Below are positions 1 to 5,321 of a stretch of DNA of 5,321 bases, one piece after another; positions within the stretch are counted from its first letter, which is position 1; each line of letters opens with the position of its first letter. This stretch comes from Candidatus Aminicenantota bacterium (GTDB lineage: Bacteria > Acidobacteriota > Aminicenantia > Aminicenantales > Aminicenantaceae), in NCBI GenBank assembly GCA_030673995.1, contig DAOUYU010000128.1, forward strand, positions 1 through 5,321, read 5' to 3'. The notes beneath the pieces are model-generated. The model was not told the DNA's origin, did no database searches, and worked only from the letters and a program-made list of their open reading frames with translations. A program made the position numbers and the translations under genes.

Positions 1-2
1 CC

Positions 3-809
3 CACCGTCTTCCAGATTTTGATTCCCTCTCATCCATTTTTCTGTCCATAAAACTCTTGGAAACAGGCCAGGTCGATCCTCACATGGAAAAGATCGCCCT
101 CTATACAAAAATGGTCGATTCCTCTTCCCTGCCAAAGGAAATTGACCTGACCTCTACGCCCTATTCCATCCTTCGTTCCCTCTTTACAAGACTCTACAAA
201 GAAGATGAAAAAGAGACAAGCCAGGAAAGGATAAGAGAGGGTTTAAGGTTTATGAATTTTTTGTATTCCAAGTCGGTAGAAGGATATGAAATCATCCAGA
301 ATAGAGTCCTTTTTTCAGGGATTGACAGATACGAGAGAGCGATGCTCAAAGCAGAAAATGACTACATCAATTATCTTTCTGTTATCAGCAGAGCTCGAAA
401 AGTGATTCTCTTCTTACCTCTGATTTCAGGACAAGGGAAAAAAAAGGTCGATGGACTCATCATTAAAAATCCAAGGAGTTTTCTTCTTAAAGAATGGGCT
501 CATCGAGACAGGGAGAACTCCTCTCTCCACACAGGTTTTTCCTTCCTTTTAACAAATTTTGGGAATGAAAGATACATTCTCGGTGTTGATCCGGAGAAAG
601 GTGTGAATCTCAGAGGACTCGGAGACATGCTGAATGAAAAGGAGACTAAAAAAAGGACTGAGGAGGGAAGGCCATTAGGTTTTCGCTGGTATGACGGGAA
701 TTGTCCCTTTTTTAACTACCGTATTATCGATGCTCCTCAGGATGTGACATCCCTCAGCCATGCGGAGATTGTTGAGACCCTCCTTATTTTCGGCCAGCAT
801 CCGGAATGA
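3..809 (+). CDS. DHH-phosphoesterase-like protein, partial (5' end off the window)
   Basis: The frame is open to the left edge, so the gene starts upstream of the window; a TTG at 57 is the first usable start inside it but is unlikely to be the real one. 268 codons are visible. The first visible residues, HRLPDFDSLSS, match the shape H-x2-PD-x-D-x2-S, which resembles motif I of DHH-family phosphoesterases (NrnA/exopolyphosphatase-like), where the histidine and aspartates bind metal. The C-terminal third has conserved-looking blocks: GVDPEKG (visible residues ~194-200), WYDGN (~229-233) and IIDAPQ (~241-246). There is no signal peptide in the visible part and no obvious membrane span, so it is probably cytosolic. 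Its TGA stop overlaps the ATG of the next gene (ATGA), implying translational coupling with the glycosyltransferase. That it is a real coding gene is well supported; the DHH assignment rests on one motif and is tentative, and substrate is unknown. Confidence 0.8.
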   Translation, partial: HRLPDFDSLSSIFLSIKLLETGQVDPHMEKIALYTKMVDSSSLPKEIDLTSTPYSILRSLFTRLYKEDEKETSQERIREGLRFMNFLYSKSVEGYEIIQNRVLFSGIDRYERAMLKAENDYINYLSVISRARKVILFLPLISGQGKKKVDGLIIKNPRSFLLKEWAHRDRENSSLHTGFSFLLTNFGNERYILGVDPEKGVNLRGLGDMLNEKETKKRTEEGRPLGFRWYDGNCPFFNYRIIDAPQDVTSLSHAEIVETLLIFGQHPE

Positions 810-2353
810 AAAAGGGAACGAAAAAGAACATGCCCATCATTCGCGAAAAGTTTTATTCAAGGAAAACTGTTTTTATCGTCTCCACCCTTATATTTCTGGC
901 TTTGGCGATCAAATTTTTCGACCATACGGTCGATGATGCTTTTATTAGTTTTCGCTACGCTGAAAACCTTGTTGAGGGCCACGGCTTAGTTTTTAATCCT
1001 GGAGAAAGGGTCGAGGGCTACACAAATTTTCTTTGGGTGATTATCTCTGCTTTTTCAATCTCACTTTCCATCAATCCCGAAATTTTCATGAGAATTGTCG
1101 GGCTTTTGGCATCAATCGGCACCATTGCTGCTGTTGTCAGGTTCGGTCCAAAACCGAATAAATTTCCTTCTCTTGTCTACGCTGCCCCGCTTCTGCTGGC
1201 AGCTAATCCTTCTTTCACTGTCTGGTCAACAGGCGGCATGGAAACACCGCTCTTTGCCTTCTTTGTGACCTGGGGTGTGCTTCTCGCGGCAAAGGGAATC
1301 GAAAATGATAAGTTGCCATTATCCAGCGCAGTACTTCTGGGATTATCCGTATTGACAAGGCCTGAGGGGATAATGGTTGCAGCACTTGTTTTCGTAACTG
1401 CTCTGATCATCCGGCTTAAGAATAAAAATTTTGGCCGAGACATAATATCATGGCTGCTGGTGTTCGCGGCGATTTACTTGCCTTATTTTATATGGCGCAC
1501 CAGTTACTACGGCTTCCTTTTCCCGAACACCTTTTATGCTAAAGTTGACACAGGCGGCTCGCAGATCCTCCGGGGTTTCGCATATTTCCACAGGTTTATG
1601 AGTGGAATCAGCTACTGGCTTCTTCTCTGTCTAGCTGGATTAATCTGGACAAGAAAGAGGCGCTTTATCCTGGCCCTGGGTATTCTAACGACCATTTATG
1701 TTTTTTACGTGATCTATATCGGAGGTGATGGCCTGCCGCTTTACCGTTTTTTTGTTCCTGTGCTGGGTGTTTTCTTTTTACTGATATCTGAAAGCATTAA
1801 GAGTTGGTTTGAAAAATTTGGCAACTGGAAGCCAATCAAGGCTATCTCCACGATTGCTCTTTTGTTTACCATAGTATACTCGATCGTCCCGTCATTTGCC
1901 GGCCCTGATTTTAACTATGTTAAACAGGATCATTATGAAGTCGGCTGCTGGAAAGAAATCGGAAGATGGTTCAAAGCCAATTCAAAACCGGACGATTCGA
2001 TCGCAGTAATCCCGGCAGGCGCAATACCTTATTACTCAGGATTGAAGACAATCGATATGCTGGGCCTGAACGACCTCACTATAGGCCGAAAGAAAATGGA
2101 GGATATGGGAAAAGGCCAGGCCGGCCACGAAAAATATGACATCGACTATGTCCTTAGCCGGAAACCGGCTTATGTCATCATCAGCGTCTACAGCCTTTCA
2201 TCCAGGCAACGTCCGCCAGAACAGCTTATCAGGCCATCTTATCCCGCAGAAACCGAACTTCTTAAGTCCCCCGGCTTCAATCTCCAATACTCTCTTCAGA
2301 TAGCCAGTACCGGCAGCGGTTTTTTTTACTACTTCGCGCGCAATAAAGATTGA
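806..2353 (+). CDS. GT-C-fold integral membrane glycosyltransferase (AftB/RgtA-like)
   Basis: 515 residues with many hydrophobic spans, the first at about residues 21-38. Directly after it comes an acidic loop beginning VDDAFISFRYAENL (42-55) and followed by GLVFNPGERVEGYTNFLW (60-77). This is the hallmark first extracytoplasmic loop of a GT-C family that uses polyprenyl-phosphate sugars; the paired DD (43-44) is the expected catalytic/metal site. Further family-like blocks are LTRPEG, the WRTSYYGFLFPNTFYAK stretch, GGDGLPLYRFF, and a soluble C-terminal part (from ~370) with IPYYSGLKTIDMLGLND and a GHEK motif. It probably transfers a sugar to an envelope glycan or lipid outside the membrane; donor and acceptor cannot be told from sequence. 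The ATG at 806 overlaps the upstream stop and has no good Shine-Dalgarno site, which fits coupling. The ATG at 830 (MPIIREKF) is an alternative start giving a protein 8 residues shorter. Confidence 0.9.
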   Translation: MKKGTKKNMPIIREKFYSRKTVFIVSTLIFLALAIKFFDHTVDDAFISFRYAENLVEGHGLVFNPGERVEGYTNFLWVIISAFSISLSINPEIFMRIVGLLASIGTIAAVVRFGPKPNKFPSLVYAAPLLLAANPSFTVWSTGGMETPLFAFFVTWGVLLAAKGIENDKLPLSSAVLLGLSVLTRPEGIMVAALVFVTALIIRLKNKNFGRDIISWLLVFAAIYLPYFIWRTSYYGFLFPNTFYAKVDTGGSQILRGFAYFHRFMSGISYWLLLCLAGLIWTRKRRFILALGILTTIYVFYVIYIGGDGLPLYRFFVPVLGVFFLLISESIKSWFEKFGNWKPIKAISTIALLFTIVYSIVPSFAGPDFNYVKQDHYEVGCWKEIGRWFKANSKPDDSIAVIPAGAIPYYSGLKTIDMLGLNDLTIGRKKMEDMGKGQAGHEKYDIDYVLSRKPAYVIISVYSLSSRQRPPEQLIRPSYPAETELLKSPGFNLQYSLQIASTGSGFFYYFARNKD

Positions 2354-2401
2354 TGTCAGATCCGATCTGTGGTTCTTTCAGACCATTGAATCCTGTTTTG
2401 T

Positions 2402-2430
2402 TTGGCGTTCTAGCCGGATTTTAATATAAT
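2402..2430 (+). promoter_or_regulatory. Promoter for the zinc-ribbon membrane protein gene
   Basis: TTGGCG (2402-2407, 4/6 to consensus), a 17-base spacer and a perfect TATAAT (2425-2430). Predicted transcription start is about 2437, giving a leader of only ~14 bases that consists almost entirely of the Shine-Dalgarno GAGGAGG (2438-2444) placed 6 bases before the ATG at 2451. The promoter indicates that this gene is transcribed separately from the glycosyltransferase upstream. Confidence 0.6.
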
Positions 2431-2450
2431 GAGCAAAGAGGAGGAACGGA

Positions 2451-2741
2451 ATGGGACTCAACTCCTGCCCCCGCTGCCGGTCGGAAAACATCTCTCCGGC
2501 TGAAAGCGAATTCAGGACGGAATATCCCTTTTGGACAGCCCTGGCCGCGGTTTTAGTATTGATCGGTGTATTTCTCGTCCTGTTCATTTTCCTCCAGCTC
2601 CATCCTGTCATCATGATCCTGGTTCTGATAGCCGTTGTCAGTCGATTACTGGATAAACGCAGCCATCCGAAAAAAAGCATAAAAAAAATAGAGTACGTGT
2701 GCCTGGATTGTGATCACCGGTTTGTCAGGACAAAAAAGTAG
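2451..2741 (+). CDS. Small membrane protein with split zinc ribbon
   Basis: 96 residues, not recognised as a named family. It has CPRC at residues 6-9 and CLDC at 84-87; the second sits in YVCLDCDHRF, a typical second knuckle of a zinc ribbon. Between them lie two hydrophobic segments (about 27-48 and 51-67) joined by a very short LQLHP turn, so the chain should form a membrane hairpin with both ends in the cytosol, where the four cysteines could join to bind one zinc ion. Ends are basic (KRSHPKKSIKK and RTKK), consistent with cytosolic termini. The start is supported by a strong Shine-Dalgarno (GAGGAGG, 6-base spacing) and a dedicated promoter. It converges on the tRNA genes that follow on the other strand. 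Function unknown; a regulatory or scaffold role would be speculation. Confidence 0.85.
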   Translation: MGLNSCPRCRSENISPAESEFRTEYPFWTALAAVLVLIGVFLVLFIFLQLHPVIMILVLIAVVSRLLDKRSHPKKSIKKIEYVCLDCDHRFVRTKK

Positions 2742-2796
2742 TTTTTCAAACCCTTTCACTCTTGGATGACATGTATAAAGGTTCGAATGTGTTGTA

Positions 2797-2891
<95 letters not shown>

Positions 2892-2902
2892 GTTGATTGA
2901 TT

Positions 2903-2946
2903 GATTTTGATGTTATTCTATCACTTTTCAGATTAGAATCAAAATC
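2903..2946 (-). repeat. Inverted repeat in the spacer between the two tRNA genes
   Basis: GATTTTGAT at 2903-2911 is exactly complementary to ATCAAAATC at 2938-2946, a perfect 9-bp stem. A further pairing ATTCTA (2915-2920) with TAGAAT (2934-2939) can extend it, with a bulge, down to a 13-base loop. No T-run follows in the - direction, so it is not a typical intrinsic terminator. It could fold in a joint tRNA precursor as a processing signal or act as a DNA dyad; the role is not determined. Confidence 0.6.
2915..2942 (-). promoter_or_regulatory. Possible promoter for tRNA-Ser(GCU)
   Basis: Read on the - strand: TTGATT (2942-2937, 4/6), a 16-base spacer, then TAGAAT (2920-2915, 5/6) preceded by TG-A, i.e. 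an extended -10. Transcription would begin near 2908 and leave a ~16-base leader ahead of the tRNA. The elements lie inside the arms of an inverted repeat (2903-2946). The tRNA could equally be read through from the upstream tRNA, so this is only a candidate. Confidence 0.4.
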
Positions 2947-2964
2947 TATGAGCCATTTGGAGAA

Positions 2965-3054
2965 TGGCGGAGGGAGAGGGATTCGAACCCCCGTTCCAGT
3001 TACCCGGAAAGCGGTTTTCAAGACCGCCGCCTTAAGCCACTCGGCCATCCCTCC
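2965..3054 (-). tRNA. tRNA-Ser (anticodon UGA)
   Basis: A 90-base class II tRNA. The acceptor stem is GGAGGGA (3054-3048) paired with 2975-2969, followed by discriminator G and encoded CCA (2967-2965). The anticodon stem GCGGT/ACCGC closes the loop CTTGAAA with anticodon TGA at 3020-3018. The variable arm TTCCGG-GTAA-CTGGAA is typical of serine tRNA, and the T arm has the loop TTCGAAT with one G-T pair in the stem. It decodes UCA and, by wobble, other UCN codons. It begins 17 bases after the serS stop codon on the same strand. Confidence 0.97.
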
Positions 3055-3060
3055 ACAGGA

Positions 3061-3088
3061 TTTATATTTAATCAGGTTATTCTGTCTA
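3061..3088 (-). promoter_or_regulatory. Promoter for tRNA-Ser(UGA), overlapping the end of serS
   Basis: Read on the - strand: TAGACA (3088-3083, 5/6 to consensus) inside the last serS codons, a 16-base spacer, then TATAAA (3066-3061, 5/6) just after the serS stop. Six bases separate the -10 from position 3054, so the predicted +1 is exactly the first base (G) of the mature tRNA. This would let the tRNAs be made independently of serS and without a 5' leader. Confidence 0.55.
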
Positions 3089-4343
3089 GGTCATTCATAT
3101 AGGGGCGCAAAGCTTTAGGAATAATGACAGAACCATCCTCCTCTTGATAACTTTCGAGAATAGCGCTAACCGTTCTTCCCAATGCCACACCTGATCCATT
3201 AAGAGTATGGACGAATTCAAGCTTTGTTTTTGCTTCACGGCGAAAGCGTATGTTCGCTCTTCTCGCCTGGAAATCCTCGCAATTGGTACAGGAAGAAATT
3301 TCCATGTATTTCTTACGATGAGGCATCCAGAGTTCCACATCATATGTCTTAGCACCAGAAAAGCCTAAATCTGCTGTACAGAGTACAACCACTCGATAAT
3401 GCAGCCCTAATCTTTTCAAAATCTCCTCAGCATCCTGAGTCAGCCTCTCGAGCTCCTGATAAGAATTTTCAGGCAAAGAAAAGCTCATAAGCTCCACCTT
3501 GTTGAATTGATGCTGACGAATCAGACCTCTGATATCTTTCCCGTAGGAGCCGGCCTCTCGCCTGAAACATGGAGTATAAGCCACAAACCTTTTTGGGAGG
3601 GAGTCGGCTTCAAGAATCTCATCTCGATAAAAATTGGTAAGAGGAACCTCTGCAGTTGGAATCAAGTACCATCTGTATCCGCGGAGCTTAAAAAGGTCGT
3701 TCTCAAATTTGGGCAAATTCCCGGTTCCAAGCAAACTCTTCTCATTGGCTATAAAAGGAGGGATCACTTCTTGATACCCTTTTTCCGCCGTATGAATGTC
3801 AAGCATAAAATTGATCAAGGCTCTCTCCAGCCTGGCTCCAGCCCCAAGATAAACAGCAAACCTTGAACCTGCTATCTTGGATGCTCGCTCAAAGTCGAGA
3901 ATGCCCAGTTTTTTTCCGATTTCCCAATGGGGTTTGACCTGAAAGGAAAATTCCGGTTTCTCACCATACGTTCTCACTTCTACATTTTCTTCTGAACTCT
4001 TGCCTTCAGGCACAGACTCATGGGGAATATTGGGAATGGTCAGCAATATTTTCCTCTGCTTCTCCTCGATCTCTTTTAATCTCTCTTCGAGGAGTTTTAT
4101 CTCCCGACCCACCTCCTTCATTTCCGAGATGATCGAGGATGGATCTTCTCCCTCTCTTTTTTTCCGGGCAACCAGTTGGGAGGCCTTGTTGCGTTCATAA
4201 CGCAGATTTTCGGCCTTCTGGAGATAATTTTTCTTCTCCCTTGAGAACTCCTTAACTTCATCGAGGTTTATTTCAACACCTCGAGCCGCTGCCTTTTTTA
4301 CGACCAACTCAGGGTTTTCCAGAACAAATTTTGGGTCTAACAT
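3072..4343 (-). CDS. serS: Seryl-tRNA synthetase
   Basis: Cytosolic class II synthetase that activates serine with ATP and charges tRNA-Ser (and tRNA-Sec where present). At 423 residues it is full length for the bacterial family (~420-430). The N-terminus MLDPKFVLENPELV is the family's usual start, fixing the ATG at 4343. Residues ~30-100 form the charged antiparallel coiled coil that grips the long variable arm of tRNA-Ser. Catalytic core: TAE (230-232, serine recognition), motif 2 FRREAG (260-265) continuing to RGLIRQHQFNKVEL, and motif 3 with NGSGVALGRT (382-391). ELWMPHRKKYMEISSCTNCEDFQARR (337-362) is likewise canonical in pattern. No key residue is missing. Two tRNA-Ser genes follow on the same strand, so enzyme and substrates are linked. 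There is no Shine-Dalgarno upstream; the -10 ends 7 bases before the ATG, so the mRNA is probably leaderless. Confidence 0.98.
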   Translation of the reverse strand: MLDPKFVLENPELVVKKAAARGVEINLDEVKEFSREKKNYLQKAENLRYERNKASQLVARKKREGEDPSSIISEMKEVGREIKLLEERLKEIEEKQRKILLTIPNIPHESVPEGKSSEENVEVRTYGEKPEFSFQVKPHWEIGKKLGILDFERASKIAGSRFAVYLGAGARLERALINFMLDIHTAEKGYQEVIPPFIANEKSLLGTGNLPKFENDLFKLRGYRWYLIPTAEVPLTNFYRDEILEADSLPKRFVAYTPCFRREAGSYGKDIRGLIRQHQFNKVELMSFSLPENSYQELERLTQDAEEILKRLGLHYRVVVLCTADLGFSGAKTYDVELWMPHRKKYMEISSCTNCEDFQARRANIRFRREAKTKLEFVHTLNGSGVALGRTVSAILESYQEEDGSVIIPKALRPYMNDLDRIT

Positions 4344-4350
4344 GCCGCAG

Positions 4351-4359
4351 ATTATAGCA
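4351..4359 (-). promoter_or_regulatory. Extended -10 promoter of serS
   Basis: On the - strand the bases read TGCTATAAT: a perfect -10 hexamer (4356-4351) with the TG extension. The -35 region at the right distance (TTTTAA, 4379-4374) matches poorly, which an extended -10 can offset. Only seven bases (CTGCGGC) lie between the hexamer and the serS ATG, so the predicted +1 is about 4344, one base before the start codon. A 10-bp palindrome ATTTTAAAAT (4371-4380) overlaps the -35 area. Confidence 0.65.
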
Positions 4360-4485
4360 TAAGTCTTTTAATTTTAAAATTATCAGAGACGTTCTCCAAA
4401 AAAATGAAGGCGGCTCTCTCTTCTCGATCCTCAGATCCACTCCTTACAAAACAATAAAAGAGAACCATCCCCATTTTAAACTTTA

Positions 4486-4514
4486 TTGACTCAGGGAAAG
4501 TATTAAAATATAGC
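4486..4514 (+). promoter_or_regulatory. Probable promoter of the cobalamin adenosyltransferase gene
   Basis: TTGACT (4486-4491, 5/6), a 17-base spacer and TATAGC (4509-4514, 4/6). The predicted start is about 4521, one base before the ATG at 4522, and no Shine-Dalgarno sequence is present (the preceding bases are CTAAAACC). With the serS promoter it makes the 178-base divergent intergenic region 4344-4521, in which I see no other feature. Confidence 0.45.
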
Positions 4515-4521
4515 TAAAACC

Positions 4522-4653
4522 ATGAAAGAAAAAAAGCAATTTAAAGGCTACATTCAGGTTTACACTGGAAGTGGTAAAGGAAAAACAACCGCAGCCTTTG
4601 GCCTTGCTCTGCGAGCAGCCGGACACGGATACAAGGTTTATATCGGTCGTTGA
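4522..4653 (+). pseudogene. cobO: Truncated cob(I)alamin adenosyltransferase, N-terminal fragment
   Basis: 43 codons from ATG to a TGA. The protein MKEKKQFKGYIQVYTGSGKG (1-20) continues with KTTAAFGLALRAAGHGYKVYIG. This is the N-terminus of CobA/CobO/BtuR enzymes, which transfer adenosyl from ATP to cob(I)alamin in the late steps of coenzyme B12 synthesis or salvage. The P-loop GSGKGKTT (residues 17-24) is intact. A complete enzyme is roughly 170-200 residues and normally continues after IG with a QF-(M/V)KG-type segment; here it reads IGR and stops. Everything downstream of about 4647 is unrelated, AT-rich sequence, so the catalytic remainder is absent from this window. The fragment cannot be a working enzyme by itself. 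Possible causes are an insertion, a deletion or rearrangement, or an assembly join. The family identification is secure; the cause is not. Confidence 0.85.
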
Positions 4654-4712
4654 ATATTAATATTACTAATACGAGGAGGGATTGTTTAAGACGGGAAATA
4701 ATGGGTTAATCT

Positions 4713-5051
4713 TTAATCTAATTTTTTAATATATATTAATTCGATTATAGTTCCCCACATGTGGTAACCTAAAAGGTCTTCTCTTATTTTCGCTTTAAAT
4801 TTGACTCGTAAGCCATCTACCATAAATTCCGAAGACAAATTGATTGGGTCCCAATGCCCATTGTTAGCCGTTATTATTCCGTAAAATCCTCCTTCAAGTC
4901 CGATATATGTTACTGTCCCCGTCCCCTCGATAGTATCTCCTTGCCTTATTATTTCACCAAAGTCTTCGCTGAAAGGATTTTTACAGGAGCATAAAATGAA
5001 AATAAAAAACAGAGATGCGCAGATGAAAATCAATCTCTTTTTTTTATCCAC
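4713..5051 (-). CDS. Small lipoprotein with conserved domain of unknown function
   Basis: 112 residues starting at GTG (5051-5049); an in-frame TAG four codons upstream excludes a longer protein. AGAAGGA (5062-5056) lies 4 bases before the start. The N-terminus is a lipoprotein signal: MDKKKR, a hydrophobic core (7-20) and LCSC ending at Cys23, which would be lipidated and would anchor the protein on the outer face of the cytoplasmic membrane or in the outer membrane. The mature part is a compact, probably beta-rich domain with GTVTYIGLEGGFYGI (45-59), DPINL (68-72), DGLRVKF (79-85) and HMWG (97-100). I recall this pattern from small conserved proteins of unknown function, but no biochemical role. 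It lies in the AT-rich tract, with its 3' end facing the broken cobO. The lipoprotein call is strong; the function is open. Confidence 0.85.
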   Translation of the reverse strand: MDKKKRLIFICASLFFIFILCSCKNPFSEDFGEIIRQGDTIEGTGTVTYIGLEGGFYGIITANNGHWDPINLSSEFMVDGLRVKFKAKIREDLLGYHMWGTIIELIYIKKLD

Positions 5052-5099
5052 TTTATCCTTCTACAGACTGCTTTTATGTATTTTTCGTTCTTCAATTAT

Positions 5100-5128
5100 A
5101 ATCTAAGTATTCGATTAATATCTGTCAA
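5100..5128 (-). promoter_or_regulatory. Promoter of the lipoprotein gene
   Basis: On the - strand: perfect TTGACA (5128-5123), a 17-base spacer and TAGATT (5105-5100, 4/6). A perfect TATAAT (5100-5095) lies next to it but is 22 bases from the TTGACA, too far for normal pairing; either hexamer could serve as the -10. The leader to the GTG at 5051 would be roughly 35-45 bases and includes the Shine-Dalgarno site at 5062-5056. Confidence 0.55.
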
Positions 5129-5321
5129 GCTTTTCTCAAATGCTTTAAAAATTTTTCTATATTATTAAGCAGGGTTTTATCCATGTGACACAAAATCCAG
5201 ACGAATTTGTTGCGACCATCAAAACCAAATTCTTATTGATTATTTATCGGAGATACGTTGTTGGTTATTACTGAGGACTTCTTAGGCGAAGATATGTTAT
5301 CTCGCTATATTATTTTTTCTT

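Larger units (their letters stand above)
4650..5321. other. AT-rich segment, probable inserted or rearranged DNA
   Basis: By my count positions 4651-5321 hold about 221 G/C in 671 bases (33%), compared with the mid-40s in sampled serS rows and over 50% in part of the cobO fragment just before. The shift coincides with the point where cobO homology ends; a 12-bp palindrome AATATTAATATT (4653-4664) sits right at the boundary. The segment contains one lipoprotein gene. I see no transposase, no recognisable terminal inverted repeat and no second boundary, so its type is unknown. The right part, 5130-5321, has only short open frames on both strands and no feature I can support. Confidence 0.5.

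Noticed and set aside
1177..1443. Open frame of 88 codons antisense to the glycosyltransferase gene
   Set aside because: It lies wholly inside a clearly coding gene and shows no promoter, ribosome site or family motif.
2357..2369. CAGAT-CCG-ATCTG inverted repeat after the glycosyltransferase stop
   Set aside because: A five-base stem without a following T-run is too weak for a terminator.
2378..2680. Open frame of 100 codons antisense to the zinc-ribbon gene
   Set aside because: It is a shadow of the supported + strand gene and covers that gene's promoter region.
2897..3118. Open frame of 73 codons on the + strand containing GGGRGIRTPVPVTRKAVFKTAALS
   Set aside because: It is antisense to tRNA-Ser(UGA) and the serS end; the GIRTP-type peptide is a recurrent artefact of antisense tRNA sequence.
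3507..3866. Open frame of 119 codons antisense to serS
   Set aside because: serS is certain on the other strand; the frame has no recognisable domain.
4673..4727. Strong Shine-Dalgarno-like GAGGAGGG followed by a short TTG frame (about 15 codons)
   Set aside because: The TTG is only one base from the purine run and the frame is tiny; possibly the remnant leader of a lost gene, but nothing supports that.
5132..5236. Short - strand frame (35 codons between stops) ending EKFLKHLRKA
   Set aside because: It has no good start with a ribosome site, and a different frame on the other strand is also open there; too short to support.
5170..5273. Short + strand frame reading GFIHVTQNPDE, vaguely like the FGR-x-GFI segment in the middle of CobO, which would mark the far side of an insertion
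   Set aside because: Only a few residues agree, the following residues do not continue the match, and the spacing is wrong; likely chance.
5294..5321. ATG near the right edge, with AGGCGAAG a few bases upstream, open to the window end
   Set aside because: Only nine codons are visible and they match nothing, so a gene start cannot be claimed.

Overview
The window is bacterial chromosomal DNA of moderate GC, in the mid-40s percent over the rows I counted. Evidence for a bacterium: sigma-70-like -35/-10 hexamers, Shine-Dalgarno sites, a bacterial-type seryl-tRNA synthetase, tRNA genes with encoded CCA, and a lipobox protein. I cannot name the species; the mix of genes would fit one of the less-cultivated phyla (for example Acidobacteriota or its relatives), but that is a guess.

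Left part, + strand (1-2741): the 3' portion of a gene that runs off the left edge and looks like a DHH-type phosphoesterase relative. It overlaps by 4 bases (ATGA) a 515-residue multi-membrane-segment glycosyltransferase of the GT-C fold (AftB/RgtA-like), so the two are probably translated together. After a spacer with its own promoter comes a 96-residue membrane protein whose two CxxC zinc knuckles sit on either side of a two-helix membrane hairpin.

Middle part, - strand (4343 down to 2798): a complete serS followed after 17 bases by tRNA-Ser(UGA) and, 73 bases later, tRNA-Ser(GCU). A synthetase and two of its own substrate tRNAs therefore lie in one co-directional block. The serS promoter (extended -10, TGCTATAAT) lies so close to the ATG that the mRNA should have essentially no leader. 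A second promoter inside the 3' end of serS is placed so that transcription would start at the first base of mature tRNA-Ser(UGA).

Right part (4344-5321): a divergent intergenic region, then the first 43 codons of a cobalamin adenosyltransferase gene (cobO/cobA type) that breaks off right after the P-loop region. At the break, composition drops to about 33% GC by my count and stays there to the window end. This AT-rich tract holds one convincing gene, a small lipoprotein on the - strand with a conserved glycine-rich domain of unknown function, and a final ~270 bases without a supported gene. The break looks like the edge of inserted or rearranged DNA, or possibly an assembly join.

No CRISPR array, complete insertion sequence or clear intrinsic terminator was seen. 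The most notable points are the serS/tRNA-Ser block with its start-site-proximal promoters, and the decapitated cobalamin gene at the AT-rich boundary.
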